A DNA stretch of 64,000 nucleotides, taken from NCBI GenBank assembly GCA_900471515.1, contig UCFC01000034.1, positions 1 through 64,000 on the forward strand, in the 5' to 3' direction. The notes below the pieces were generated by a model. The model was not told the origin of the DNA and ran no database searches. It saw only the letters and a program-made list of their open reading frames with translations. Of this stretch, positions 7,980 through 17,484 are shown in pieces. A program made the translations under genes and the position numbers. Positions within the stretch are counted from its first letter, which is position 1; each line of letters begins with the position of its first letter. The stretch is from Hyphomicrobiales bacterium. GTDB lineage: Bacteria > Pseudomonadota > Alphaproteobacteria > Rhizobiales > Rhizobiaceae.

Positions 7980-10900
7980 CTATTCCGCCAGCACCTGGTC
8001 TTGGGGCCGGGCGCCGGCAAGGGCACGTCGTCTGCCGCCGACGAACTGGCTCAGCCGTTCGAGGTAGAGGTAGACGACCGGGGTCGTGTAGAGCGTCATC
8101 AGCTGGCTGATGAGCAGGCCGCCGACCATGGCGTAGCCGAGCGGCTGGCGCAGTTCCGAGCCGGTGCCGTGGCCGAGCATCAGCGGCAGGCCGGCCAGAA
8201 GAGCGGCCGCTGTCGTCATGATGATCGGGCGGAAGCGCAGGAGACAGGCCTGGCGGATCGCGTCCTCCGGCGACAGTCCCTGCTCGCGCTGGGCGGCGAT
8301 GGCGAAGTCGACGATCATGATGCCGTTCTTCTTGACGATGCCGATCAGCAGGATGACGCCGATCAGCGCGATGACGGTGAAGTCGAAGCCGAAGGCCCAG
8401 AGCATGGCGAGCGCGCCGAGACCGGCCGACGGCAGCGTCGACAGGATGGTCAGCGGATGGAAATAGCTCTCGTAGAGCACGCCGAGGATCAGATAGATCA
8501 CGGCAATCGCGGCAAGCACCAGCAGCGGCTCACTGGCAAGCGAACTCTGATAGGCCTGCGCATTGCCCTGGAAGGTGCCGATGACGGTCGCCGGCTTGCC
8601 GAGATCCGCCTCGGCCTTGCCGATGGCGGCGACCGCCTGGCTGAGGGCCACGCCCTTCGCCAGGTTGAACGAGAGGGTGACGGCCGGGAACTGGCTCTGA
8701 TGGTTGACGGCAAGTACGGCCGTCGGTTCCGTCGTCTGTTTGACGAGCTGGTTCAGCGGGACCTGTTCGCCGGTCAGCGGCGACTTGATGTAGAGGCCGT
8801 TGATCGCCAGCGGCGAATTCTGGAACTGCGGCGCCACTTCGAGAACCACATGGTAGCTGTTCAGGTTGGTGAAATACTGTGTGACCTGGCGCTGGCCGAA
8901 GGCATCGTAGAGCGTGTTGTCGATCGTCTGCGGCGCAATGCCGAAGCGCGATGCCTGGTCGCGGTCGATCGCCAGCGTCACCGTGGCGCCGCCATTCTGC
9001 TGGTCGGTGGCGACATCGGTCAGTTCCGGCAGCGTCTTGAACGTGGCAAGCAGCCTGGCCGCCCAGTCGTCGAGTTCTCCCGCATCGCCGTCCTGCAGCG
9101 TATACTGGAACTGCGTTGCCGAGCTGCGCCCGCCGACATTGATGTCCTGCGCCGGCTGCAGGAAAAGCTCCGCACCCTGCATCCCGGCAAGTTTCGGGCG
9201 AAGCCTGTTGATGATCTCGCTGGCCGAGGCATCGCGCTCGCCTTCCGGCTTCAGGGTGATGAACATGCGGCCGGTATTGACCGTCTGCCCGGCTCCGCCG
9301 CCGACCGCCATGCCGACGCTGGCGACAGCCGGGTCGCTCGCCACGATATTGCCGGCCTCGATCTGATGGCGCGACATTTCGGCGAAGGAAATATCCTGCG
9401 ACGCTTCGAGTATGCCGGTGATGAGGCCGGTATCCTGTATCGGGAAGAAGCCTTTGGGAATGTCGACGAACAGGAAGCCGGTCGCCGCCAGCGAGGCGAG
9501 GAAGGCCGCCATCGTCAGCCGGTGATGGCGAAGCGCCACGTCGAGCGTGCGGCGATAGCCAGCAAGAAGCCCGTCGAATATCCTTTCGCTGAGATTGTAG
9601 AGCCTGCCGTGGCGGGCGTCCTTTTCCGGCTTCAGGAAGCGGGAGCTCATCATCGGCGTGATGGTGAGCGACACGAGAGCCGAGACGACGATCGTCATCG
9701 TCACCGTGATCGCGAATTCCCGGAACAGGCGGCCGACGATGCCGCCCATCAGGAGCAGCGGAATGAAGACGGCGACGAGCGAGATGCTGATCGAAATGAT
9801 GGTGAAGCCGATTTCCCGTGCGCCGTCGATGGCCGCCTCCTTCGGCGTCTTGCCCATTTCCATGTGGCGATGGATGTTCTCGACCATGACGATCGCGTCG
9901 TCGACGACGAAGCCGACGGCGATGCTCAATCCCATCAGCGAGAGATTGTCGAGGCTGAAGCCCGCGGCATACATCAGCGCCAGTGTGGCAAGAAGCGCAA
10001 GCGGCACGGTGACGCTCGGGATCACCGTGACCCAGACATTGCGCAGGAAGATGAAGATCACCATGACGACGAGGGCGATGGTGATGACAAGCGTCGTCTC
10101 GACATCCGCCACCGAGGCGCGGATCGTCGTCGTCCGGTCGCTGAGGACGGAAAGGTGGATCGCGGCCGGTGCGATCGCCTGGAGCTGCGGCAAGGCGGCG
10201 TGGATCGCATCGACGGTGTCGATGATATTGGCGCCAGGCAGCTTGAAGATCGGCAGCAGGATGGCCCGCTTGCCGTCGGCCCAGGCGGCCAGCTGATCGT
10301 TTTCCGGCCCGTCGATTGCCTGGCCGATATCGCCGATGCGCACCGGCGCGCCGTCGCGATAGGCGACGATCGCATCGTTCCACGGGGCGGCCTTCAGGAG
10401 CTGGTCATTGTCGTAGATCGTATAGGTATGTTCAGCACCCTGCACGCTGCCCTTCGGCGCGTTGCTGGTGATCCCGGTCACGGCGCTGCGGATATCCTCG
10501 AGCGAAAGCCCCATTTCGGCGATCTTGCCGGGATCGATCTGCAGGCGGACAGCGGGCTTCTGCTGGCCGAAGATCAGAACCTGGGAAACGCCGTCGAGCT
10601 GGCTGATATGCTGGGCAAGCACGCTCTCGGCAAAGTCGTCGACCTGCGTGAGCGGCAGCGTGTCCGATGTCAGGGCGAGAACCATGACGGGCGGATCGGC
10701 GGGATTGACCTTGCGATAGGTCGGCGGCGAGGGCAGGTCCGTCGGCAATTGTCCGCCGGCCGCGTTGATCGCGGTCTGCACGTCCTGGGCGGCGCTGTCG
10801 ACGTCGCGCGACAGGTCGAACTGCAGGGTAATCGCGCTGCTGCCGAGCGTGCTCGTCGAGGTCATCTGGGTGACGCCGGGGATCTGGCCGAACTGCCGTT

Positions 10901-11102
10901 CCAGCGGCTGGGTGACTGTGGAAGCCATGGTTTTCGGATCGGCGCCCGGCAATTGCGTCGAGACCTGAATGGTCGGAAAATCAACTTGCGGCAGAGGCGC
11001 GACCGGCAGGAGAGGGTAGGCGACGATACCGATGCCGAAGAGGCCGGCCATCAGCAGCGAGGCGGCAATCGGTCGCTCGATGAACCAGGAGGAGATCGAC
11101 AT
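7980..11102 (-). CDS. RND efflux pump inner-membrane subunit (MdtB/MdtC-like)
   Basis: A 1040-residue hydrophobe/amphiphile efflux transporter of the AcrB/MdtBC type: proton-driven export of drugs or other amphiphiles through an AcrA-like adaptor and an outer-membrane channel. It begins with the typical MSISSWFIERPIAASLLMAG and LPLLPVAPLPQVDFPTI-like segments. Two six-helix membrane halves are separated by large periplasmic porter loops. The helix-4 proton-relay region reads VGFVVDDAIVMVENIHRHME with the conserved D-D pair. The closely linked upstream gene (3-bp gap) encodes the membrane fusion protein. No TolC-like gene is in the window, so a shared outer-membrane channel is assumed. Substrate unknown. 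Confidence 0.92.
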   Translation of the reverse strand: MSISSWFIERPIAASLLMAGLFGIGIVAYPLLPVAPLPQVDFPTIQVSTQLPGADPKTMASTVTQPLERQFGQIPGVTQMTSTSTLGSSAITLQFDLSRDVDSAAQDVQTAINAAGGQLPTDLPSPPTYRKVNPADPPVMVLALTSDTLPLTQVDDFAESVLAQHISQLDGVSQVLIFGQQKPAVRLQIDPGKIAEMGLSLEDIRSAVTGITSNAPKGSVQGAEHTYTIYDNDQLLKAAPWNDAIVAYRDGAPVRIGDIGQAIDGPENDQLAAWADGKRAILLPIFKLPGANIIDTVDAIHAALPQLQAIAPAAIHLSVLSDRTTTIRASVADVETTLVITIALVVMVIFIFLRNVWVTVIPSVTVPLALLATLALMYAAGFSLDNLSLMGLSIAVGFVVDDAIVMVENIHRHMEMGKTPKEAAIDGAREIGFTIISISISLVAVFIPLLLMGGIVGRLFREFAITVTMTIVVSALVSLTITPMMSSRFLKPEKDARHGRLYNLSERIFDGLLAGYRRTLDVALRHHRLTMAAFLASLAATGFLFVDIPKGFFPIQDTGLITGILEASQDISFAEMSRHQIEAGNIVASDPAVASVGMAVGGGAGQTVNTGRMFITLKPEGERDASASEIINRLRPKLAGMQGAELFLQPAQDINVGGRSSATQFQYTLQDGDAGELDDWAARLLATFKTLPELTDVATDQQNGGATVTLAIDRDQASRFGIAPQTIDNTLYDAFGQRQVTQYFTNLNSYHVVLEVAPQFQNSPLAINGLYIKSPLTGEQVPLNQLVKQTTEPTAVLAVNHQSQFPAVTLSFNLAKGVALSQAVAAIGKAEADLGKPATVIGTFQGNAQAYQSSLASEPLLVLAAIAVIYLILGVLYESYFHPLTILSTLPSAGLGALAMLWAFGFDFTVIALIGVILLIGIVKKNGIMIVDFAIAAQREQGLSPEDAIRQACLLRFRPIIMTTAAALLAGLPLMLGHGTGSELRQPLGYAMVGGLLISQLMTLYTTPVVYLYLERLSQFVGGRRRALAGARPQDQVLAE

Positions 11103-11105
11103 CGC

Positions 11106-12305
11106 CTACTCCCTGCTGGCCGCTTGCGAGGCGGCCGGCTGTTGAACGGTGACGTGGGTTCCGGCATCCAGGCGATACTGGCCCGACGTGACGACCTGCT
11201 CGCCGCCATCAAGGCCCTTCTCGATGACGGCGCGGCCATTCTCGATCGGACCGGGACTGACCTTGCGGACCTGGGCAGCGCCACCCGCATCGACAATGTA
11301 GACGAAGAAGCCGCCTTGTCCCCGCTGCAATGCAGCCGAGGGAACGGTGACGGCCTTGCGGATCGTCTGCTGCTTGACCCGCAGCATCACGAACTGACCC
11401 GGCCACAAGGCATCGTCCTTGTTGTCAAAGGTCGATTTGATGCGGATCGTGCCGCTTGCCTGATCGATGACATTGTCGATCAGCGACAGCGTGCCCGAGG
11501 CAAGCTGCTGCGACTGATCCATCGACATGGCCGTCACTTCGACCGGGCCGGCCCTCAATGCGCCGCGCACGGCATCGAGGTCGTCCTCGCGCAGCGTGGA
11601 GATGACGGTGATCGGCTGCGTCTGGGTGATGGTGACGATCGGTGTCGTATCGGTCGTGTGGACCTCGTTGCCGGCGTCGATCCGGCGGATGCCCGTACGG
11701 CCGTCGATCGGCGAGCGGATCTCGGTATAGGAGAGCGAGACGTCAGCCGCCTCCTTGGCGGCCTGATCCTGCGCAAGCTCAGCCTCGGCGCTTGCCACCT
11801 GGGCCTGCTGCTCTTCCAGGGTTTCCTGCGTAACGATCTGCTGCTGCGAAAGCTTCTGATCCTTGACCAGCAGATACTGGGCATTGGCGAGATCGGCCTG
11901 GTCCTGCTTGATCTTGGCCGCGGCCTGGTCGACGGCTGCCTGGAAGGGGCGCGGATCGATGACGGCGAGAAGATCCCCTTTCCTGACGGCCTGGCCCTCG
12001 TCGAACATCACGCTCTGCAGCTCGCCGTCGACGCGTGTCGTGATGTTGACCGTATAGTTGGCCTGCACGGTGCCGAGACCGTCGAGATAGACAGGCACGT
12101 CGGCAACGGCCGGGGTGGCGACCTCGACCGGCACCGCCGGCGTGCGGGGCTCGGGTGCGGCAGCGGTTGGCTCCGTCCCTGCAAACCAGAAGGCGGCCGC
12201 CGATCCGCCGGCAATGGCGAGGATGGCGATGGCAGCCAGAGCGGCCGGGCGCCGGCGCTTGCGAGGTTCGGTCACGGTGCGGATGGACGTCACGGCTGGC
12301 TCCAT
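11106..12305 (-). CDS. RND membrane fusion (periplasmic adaptor) protein, MdtA-like
   Basis: A 399-residue adaptor with an N-terminal membrane anchor (about residues 25-45, AALAAIAILAIAGGSAAAFW). It has the lipoyl half-motifs TRVDGELQSVMFDEGQAVRKGD and SLSYTEIRSPIDGRTG, an alpha-helical hairpin at about 115-180, and a beta-barrel with ALWPGQFVMLRV. It links the RND pump encoded 3 bp downstream to an outer-membrane channel. The ATG at 12305 is preferred to a GTG seven codons upstream; neither has a strong Shine-Dalgarno sequence. No lipobox cysteine is present, so anchoring is by the helix. Pump and adaptor form a two-gene operon. Confidence 0.9.
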   Translation of the reverse strand: MEPAVTSIRTVTEPRKRRRPAALAAIAILAIAGGSAAAFWFAGTEPTAAAPEPRTPAVPVEVATPAVADVPVYLDGLGTVQANYTVNITTRVDGELQSVMFDEGQAVRKGDLLAVIDPRPFQAAVDQAAAKIKQDQADLANAQYLLVKDQKLSQQQIVTQETLEEQQAQVASAEAELAQDQAAKEAADVSLSYTEIRSPIDGRTGIRRIDAGNEVHTTDTTPIVTITQTQPITVISTLREDDLDAVRGALRAGPVEVTAMSMDQSQQLASGTLSLIDNVIDQASGTIRIKSTFDNKDDALWPGQFVMLRVKQQTIRKAVTVPSAALQRGQGGFFVYIVDAGGAAQVRKVSPGPIENGRAVIEKGLDGGEQVVTSGQYRLDAGTHVTVQQPAASQAASRE

Positions 12306-12555
12306 GGCTATGGGGTTGAAACACACCGATCTCGCCGCCGGGATCGGACGGCCTCGGGCGGGCTCTGCCGGGTTGAGGGGCTATGAAGCGGGGAGCGTGA
12401 AACCGCTGTCTTCTGCCGATCAATTCCGATGGAAAGAGGCTACGACCGGGCAGGGCTGCGCGCATCTATACGCAGGTCTAGTTGCCGTTCCCAAAAGGTA
12501 TAAGCCCCGGCAGAGGGGGAGAAGCAGCGGCGACGGCCGGAGGCAATCCGCCTGT

Positions 12556-13396
12556 TCAGCGCGCCGCCTGCACGGCTTGCGGCGGTGCCGCCGGCGGCCG
12601 CCTGCGAAAGTCGGGATGCAATGGCCCGAAGGGCATCGCGCCCAAGCCGGCGACAAGGGCAATGCCGGCGATCGCAAAGCAGAAGGACAGAATGAAGAGG
12701 TCGGCATAGGCAAGCACGCTTGCCTGCGCATGGACCGCCGTCGCGACCGTGGAGAGAGCCTCCAGCTCTGCGCGCTGGCTGGTGCCGAACAGCGTCCCCA
12801 GCTTCGCCAGCGCTGTGTGGAGACTGTCCGACGATCCGGAAATCGGTCCGGTCAGGATATTGGAATGATACTGCTCACGCTGTCGCAGCCAGGTGTTCAA
12901 CAGGCTTTGCGCCAGCTCGACGCTGCCGAGCCGGATCACCTGAATATAGGGGGAGACTGCGGTTGAGCGTTTCGGGTCGGAATTGGCGATCAGGTAGACG
13001 ACCGTCGGCGGCCAGATTGGCCCTGGAGGCGGCGACCGCCGCATCATATTCGCGCGGGTCGATCTCGGCGAGCAGCTGGCCCTTCGTGACCCGCTGATAG
13101 TCGGCGACCGGAGCGCTTCGGACGATGCCGCTGATCTGGGCGCTCAGCGTCGAGACATCGGTGCCGACCACGGCGTCGTCGGTCGATTGATGTGATGCAC
13201 CTGCCACCCAGCGGTTCCAGTCTGCGGTGGCGACCGCCACTCCGCCGCTGACGAGCGTGACGGCAAGAAGGGGAACGGCAAGCCGTCTCAACGACACGAC
13301 GCTTGCCGGGGAGGGAGCGGCCGGCGCTTTCGGCAGCTGGGGTGAACGGGCAGGCTCGGACGGGCTCAGGCTGGTGATCGCAATCTGGCTGACCAT
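12556..13396 (-). pseudogene. Deletion-fused emrA'-'emrB remnant (HlyD adaptor head joined out of frame to DHA2 transporter tail)
   Basis: From the ATG at 13396 the first 130 codons encode the start of an EmrA/HlyD-type adaptor: a proline-rich cytosolic tail, one membrane helix (LRRLAVPLLAVTLVSGG), then STDDAVVGTDVSTLSAQISG and GQLLAEIDPREYDAAVAASR. At about position 13006 the frame changes. The rest, read in another frame down to 12556, is the last periplasmic loop and final membrane helix of a DHA2-family MFS transporter (TWLRQREQYHSN, then LFILSFCFAIAGIALVAG). Everything between, roughly two thirds of emrA and most of emrB, is missing. The product should be non-functional. It begins 7 bp after the FNT channel gene. 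Confidence 0.85.
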
Positions 13397-13403
13397 GAGA
13401 ACC

Positions 13404-14237
13404 TCACTTTTCGCCGCGGTTTGCAGATGGTTTCGTGCGGAGACGGACCGGAGCCGGTGCGAAGGAAACGTGGCCGGTGCCGTCGGCCTGCAGCCAGTAG
13501 CCAAGCGCCATGAAGACGGCACCGCCGATGAGGTTGCCGAGCGTGACCCAGACGAGATTGTGGACGGCGGCAAAGAGCGTGATATTGGCCGGATGGTCGC
13601 CCATCAGCGCCATCGAAAAAGTGAACATATTGGCGACGCTATGTTCGTAGCCGGCGGCAACGAAGATGGTGATCGGCCAGAAGATCAGCATGATCTTGGC
13701 CGCGGCGTTTTCGGTGCGTCCCGCCATCCAGATGGCGAGGCAGACAAGCCAGTTGCAGAGAATGCCGCGGGCAAGAAGCTCCAGCGAACCGGCCGACATC
13801 TTGACCGAGACGATGGAGAAGAACGCCTGGCTTCCGTCACCCAGAAGCACGCCGCCGCCGGCCAGATGGAACAGGCCGGCAAGCACCATGGCGCCGATCA
13901 GATTGCCGATCCAGGCCGTTGCCCAGACAAGCAGCATATCGGCAATATTGCTGCGCCGCGTCAGCACGGAAAGCGGCATATACATGGCCGTTCCGGTAAA
14001 AAGCTCGCTGCCGGCAAAGACGACGATCGTCAGGGCAGAGGAAAAGACCACGCCCATGACAAGGTGCGCCCAAGCGGGATCGGCATGTGCGCCGGCGGTG
14101 AACATGATGATATCTCCGAAACCGATATAGGCTCCTGCCATGGCTGCCCCGATAAGGAAGGCAGCAAAGTGGTGACGGACGGCATCGGCTTTTTCTTCAC
14201 CGGACTGGGCGAAGTGATCAATCGAATCCTGATACAT
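13404..14237 (-). CDS. Formate/nitrite transporter (FNT) family channel
   Basis: A 277-residue inner-membrane protein with six helices and the FNT family landmarks: GAYIGFGDI near residue 40, the SALTIVVFAGSELFTGTAMYM region around 70-90, the GNLIGA motif, and GYEHSVANMF near 195, which carries the central pore histidine. FNT pentamers pass formate, nitrite or hydrosulfide with protons. Which anion is moved here is not clear. Sequence style resembles NirC-like and generic alphaproteobacterial members. The ATG at 14237 is chosen; an in-frame TTG at 14291 would add 18 unlikely residues. Downstream, 7 bp away, is the wrecked emrA. Confidence 0.85.
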   Translation of the reverse strand: MYQDSIDHFAQSGEEKADAVRHHFAAFLIGAAMAGAYIGFGDIIMFTAGAHADPAWAHLVMGVVFSSALTIVVFAGSELFTGTAMYMPLSVLTRRSNIADMLLVWATAWIGNLIGAMVLAGLFHLAGGGVLLGDGSQAFFSIVSVKMSAGSLELLARGILCNWLVCLAIWMAGRTENAAAKIMLIFWPITIFVAAGYEHSVANMFTFSMALMGDHPANITLFAAVHNLVWVTLGNLIGGAVFMALGYWLQADGTGHVSFAPAPVRLRTKPSANRGEK

Positions 14238-14952
14238 GACGGCAGCTCGCGTGTTGTGACGATCGAACCGGGCTTCGTCCGGAACGGCCAAACGTTAATC
14301 ACGCGGGCTGCAGAGCTGAATCATACCTACGTTTAGACCGCCTGCCGATAGGTTCAGGTGCGCCCCGCCGTTGCGGGCCTGCCTCTTCGCATTCGATCCG
14401 CCAAGCGAAAAGAAAAAAGGCCGCCTCCGATATGCGGAAGGCGGCCACTTGCGGATCCTCGGGCAATCCGTGGCTTCGGGCGGAGGGGAGGGACACCGGG
14501 AAGCTCAACCGAGATTTCTATCGCCCGTCAGGAGGAGGCTTCGGGCGATGGGCAGGATGTTACGCCGATCCGCGAGCCTGCGGAACTAAACTTGCGTATT
14601 GGTCCGCCTGGACAAGCAGGCGACGTCATGCCGCTTCGTCTTCGCGCCGCATGAAAGTCCAAACAACTCGGCTCGCACTGCTCCTGGCGGAAACCCGAGT
14701 AGCTATAAGAGTATCTTGCCTGATGTCTGCGGCTTTTATGTAGCCGGCTCAAATAATCGGACCGAGGCGGCCGGGCAGGTCTCCATATTTCCGCTATTCG
14801 CGGTCATTTGCACTTCCCCGGGATGGATCGGCCTGCTAACTAGGACTGCATTTACTGGGGGATATATGCATGCCTCGAAGAGGATACGCTCAGCTTGGGC
14901 AAGCTGTTTGTAAGACCGTAAATCCTGCTGTCGTGAGATCGGTCAGCAGATA
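14238..14952. other. Gene-free stretch of about 700 bp
   Basis: Only short unconvincing frames are present. The 14238-14400 part should hold the FNT promoter (minus strand) and the last 100 bp the promoter of the GT39 gene (plus strand). A minus-strand terminator hairpin at 14408-14446 has no recognisable gene feeding it; see separate entry. Confidence 0.5.
14408..14446 (-). terminator. Orphan rho-independent terminator
   Basis: An 8-bp GC stem (14419-14426 with 14439-14446) with an inner CCG/CGG pairing is followed on the minus strand by TTTTTTCTTTTC. No protein gene is found upstream on that strand before 14950, so it may end a small RNA or be a relic. Confidence 0.65.
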
Positions 14953-16503
14953 GTGAGCTCCGAAAGTATCCTCCTTCCACCGCTTGAGGAAAGCCAGGCG
15001 GGCCGGCGATCACTGCTCATGCGGATCGGCGGCAGCCTCACCGCTGCGAGCCTGTTCCTGGCATTCTATTTTGCCGTCAATATCGTGTTTCGGATCGCGC
15101 TTCCCGACACGCTTGGTCTCGACGAATCCGAGCAGGCCTTCTTCTCGCAATATCTCTTCCTGGGCTACGGTCCCCAGCCGCCCTTCTACAACTGGCTGCA
15201 ATATGCGGTCGTCGCGGTTGCCGGCCTGTCGATCTGGACGCTCGCAATCCCGAAGAACATCCTGCTTTTTCTCTGTTATGTGCTCTATGGGCTCGCCGCG
15301 CGGGAGGCACTGAAGGACAAGGTGCTTGCGTCGGTCGCGATGCTGAGCCTCATCACCCTGCCGCAGGTTGGCTTTCTGGCACAGCGCGAGCTGACCCATA
15401 CCGTGGCGCTGCTTGTCGCAACCGGGCTCTTTCTCTACAGCCTGTTCAGAACCCTGCAAAGGCCGACGCTCGCCTCCTATCTCCTGGTCGGCATTGCTGC
15501 CGGCATCGGCGTGATCTCGAAGTATAATTTTGCCATTCTGCCGGCCGCCGCCTTGCTCGCGGTCCTGGCCGATAAGGAATGGCGGCGCCGTCTGTTCGAC
15601 TGGCGCATGCTTGCGGCGATTGCCGTCGGCCTCCTGATCGTCCTTCCGCACGCCTTCTGGCTGCTGGACAATATCGACAGCGCGTCGTCCGCCACCCTGC
15701 AGCGGATGACGGCCCGGCACGAGGCGTCAAGCACGATCCTGCGTATCGGCCAGGGGCTTGTCTCCCTCGTCGTTGCGGTCATCGGCTTCTCGGCCCTGCC
15801 GACCGTCCTTTTCGCCGCCGCTTTCCGCCGCGATTTCTTCCGGGCGCTCACGGCAACCAGCCCGATGATACGCCTGATCGAACGGATGATGGCGGCAAGC
15901 CTGCTTGCCGTCGCCCTCGTCGTCGTTGGCGGTGCAAGCCATATTCACGAGCGCTGGCTCGATCCCTTCCTGCTGATCCTGCCCGTTTATCTGTTGCTGA
16001 AAATGCAGGCCGCGGGCTTTGATCTGTCTGCCGGGATACGCCGTTTCCTGCCTGTTGTGCCGGTCGCGATGGTTATCATCATTACGGTGCTGACGCTGCG
16101 GATCGTGGGGGCTCAACATGTGGGGAGCTATCCGATCCTGAACGCGCCGATGGTCCGGTTCGCCTCGGAACTGACCGCCGCCCGCCAGCCCGTCCTGATC
16201 ATCGCGTCCAGCAAATATCTTGCCGGCAATTTCCGTCTGCAATTGCCCGACGTGCCGACCGTGCTGCCGGACTTTCCCGATCCGGCATTGCCCGACTATG
16301 CCAATGCGAAAGGACCTGTTCTCGTCCTCTGGCGCGGGCGCAGCGAAACGGACGCAACGATACCGGCGGATTTTGCAGCGCGGCTTCAGGCGGCAGGTAT
16401 CGAGCTGCCGCAGACAAACACGCTTGCTCTGCCCTATCTCTTCGGACATCCGAACCACAAGTTCGCCATCGGCTATGCCTGGATCGAGGGCGGAGCGACA
16501 TAG
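14953..16503 (+). CDS. Glycosyltransferase family 39 (ArnT/PMT-like) membrane protein
   Basis: A 516-residue integral membrane protein of the GT-C fold. The first large periplasmic loop holds the catalytic-type acidic motif LGLDESEQAFF and the family mark QPPFYNWLQ. About ten or more hydrophobic helices follow, then a C-terminal soluble domain from about residue 385. Such enzymes use polyprenyl-phosphate sugars and add the sugar on the outer face of the inner membrane, for example to lipid A, protein or glycans. The chosen start is a GTG at 14953 after a weak ribosome site. No neighbour tells which donor is used. Confidence 0.85.
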   Translation: MSSESILLPPLEESQAGRRSLLMRIGGSLTAASLFLAFYFAVNIVFRIALPDTLGLDESEQAFFSQYLFLGYGPQPPFYNWLQYAVVAVAGLSIWTLAIPKNILLFLCYVLYGLAAREALKDKVLASVAMLSLITLPQVGFLAQRELTHTVALLVATGLFLYSLFRTLQRPTLASYLLVGIAAGIGVISKYNFAILPAAALLAVLADKEWRRRLFDWRMLAAIAVGLLIVLPHAFWLLDNIDSASSATLQRMTARHEASSTILRIGQGLVSLVVAVIGFSALPTVLFAAAFRRDFFRALTATSPMIRLIERMMAASLLAVALVVVGGASHIHERWLDPFLLILPVYLLLKMQAAGFDLSAGIRRFLPVVPVAMVIIITVLTLRIVGAQHVGSYPILNAPMVRFASELTAARQPVLIIASSKYLAGNFRLQLPDVPTVLPDFPDPALPDYANAKGPVLVLWRGRSETDATIPADFAARLQAAGIELPQTNTLALPYLFGHPNHKFAIGYAWIEGGAT

Positions 16504-16748
16504 CCGGGCTGCAATCCCAAGATTTGCCAGGACGACGTCAGCGATTTTTCAAAACTGCGCAGCCTGAAAGCGTGAGTTGCGAGCGCCGGTGCGGGCTTGC
16601 CGGGAGTATATCGCGACAGGCCACAAGAAAATCTGTCGCTTTCCACTGTTGCACAGCTGTTCAACTGTCGACACAGCGGTCCGGGCGATTGTTTGTGACA
16701 GTTACATGACAGAGTATGGCCCCGCTGATTTGCAGGGGAATACACACA

Positions 16749-17054
16749 ATGAAAGAAAAAAAGCGGGTCTACGAGGCTCTCGTGGACGGCGCCATGGAAG
16801 GTCTGGTGGGCGATGCGCTTTATGATTTTGTCCGCAAACGCTGCCCCAAAGCCTCCAGCAAGAAGATCGTTCGTGCCTCGCTGCTGGCGCTGACCGATCC
16901 GCATCTGAGGGACCGAAATATCCTCGACGTCATCTACGCGCTGGCAATCAAGCACCGGCTGGACGACACGACGGTCGAGGATGAACATGATGAGGAGGCC
17001 GAGGAGAGGGAAACCTCCGACACGGCCGGCAAGGACCAGCCGCCGCTTTCCTGA
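16749..17054 (+). CDS. Small conserved-type hypothetical protein with acidic tail
   Basis: A 101-residue protein starting MKEKKRVYEALVDGAMEGL. Residues 1-75 look helical and basic (FVRKRCPKASSKKIVRASLLAL, here shown as family-like charge pattern). Residues 76-101 are strongly acidic (EDEHDEEAEERE). No known motif. Similar small proteins with a conserved helical head and variable acidic tail occur in Rhizobiaceae without assigned function. It converges on the copper regulator gene, with 26 bp between the stops. Confidence 0.65.
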   Translation: MKEKKRVYEALVDGAMEGLVGDALYDFVRKRCPKASSKKIVRASLLALTDPHLRDRNILDVIYALAIKHRLDDTTVEDEHDEEAEERETSDTAGKDQPPLS

Positions 17055-17080
17055 GCAGACAGGGAGGGAGATGACGGGGC

Positions 17081-17473
17081 TCAGGGGGCGCTGTCGGAGA
17101 GCTCTTCGAGGATCGGGCAGTCCGGACGATCATTGCCGTGGCAGGCATGAACGAGATGTTCGAGCGTGCGCCGCAATTCCGTCAGCTCGCGGATCTTTCG
17201 GTCGATTTCCGAAAGCTTCGCTTCGGCAATCCCCTTGACGTCTGCGCTTGCCCGGCTCTTGTCCTCGTATAGCGCCAAGAGCTGACGGCACTCCTCCACC
17301 GAGAAGCCGAGGCCACGCGAGCGCTGCAGGAAACGCAGCTTGTGCACGTCCGAGGCCGCATAGTCGCGATAGCCGTTTCCGCCCCGGTCGGGGCGGATCA
17401 GGCCGATATCCTCGTAATAGCGGATGGTCTTCGAAGGCAGGCCGGACTGTTCAGAGGCTTCGCCGATGTTCAT
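17081..17473 (-). CDS. cueR: Copper-responsive MerR-family regulator (CueR/HmrR)
   Basis: A 130-residue MerR-family activator. The winged helix-turn-helix lies at residues 1-70 (MNIGEASEQSGLPSKTIRYY, DIGLIRPDRGGNGYRDY), followed by a long dimerisation helix. The metal loop has C111 and C119 in the CHGNDRPDCP motif, matching the Cys pair of E. coli CueR (C112, C120) that binds Cu(I)/Ag(I). It should twist the 19-bp-spaced actP promoter to switch it on under copper. The gene follows the ATPase by 11 bp, so regulator and pump are co-transcribed and the regulator is autoregulated. Rhizobial homologues are called HmrR. Confidence 0.93.
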   Translation of the reverse strand: MNIGEASEQSGLPSKTIRYYEDIGLIRPDRGGNGYRDYAASDVHKLRFLQRSRGLGFSVEECRQLLALYEDKSRASADVKGIAEAKLSEIDRKIRELTELRRTLEHLVHACHGNDRPDCPILEELSDSAP

Positions 17474-17484
17474 CGTCTGGTTTC

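Noticed and set aside
8001..12386. A 1,461-codon open frame on the plus strand
   Set aside because: It is the antisense shadow of the RND pump and adaptor genes: low-complexity, rich in Arg, Asp and Gly, no motif, no ribosome site.
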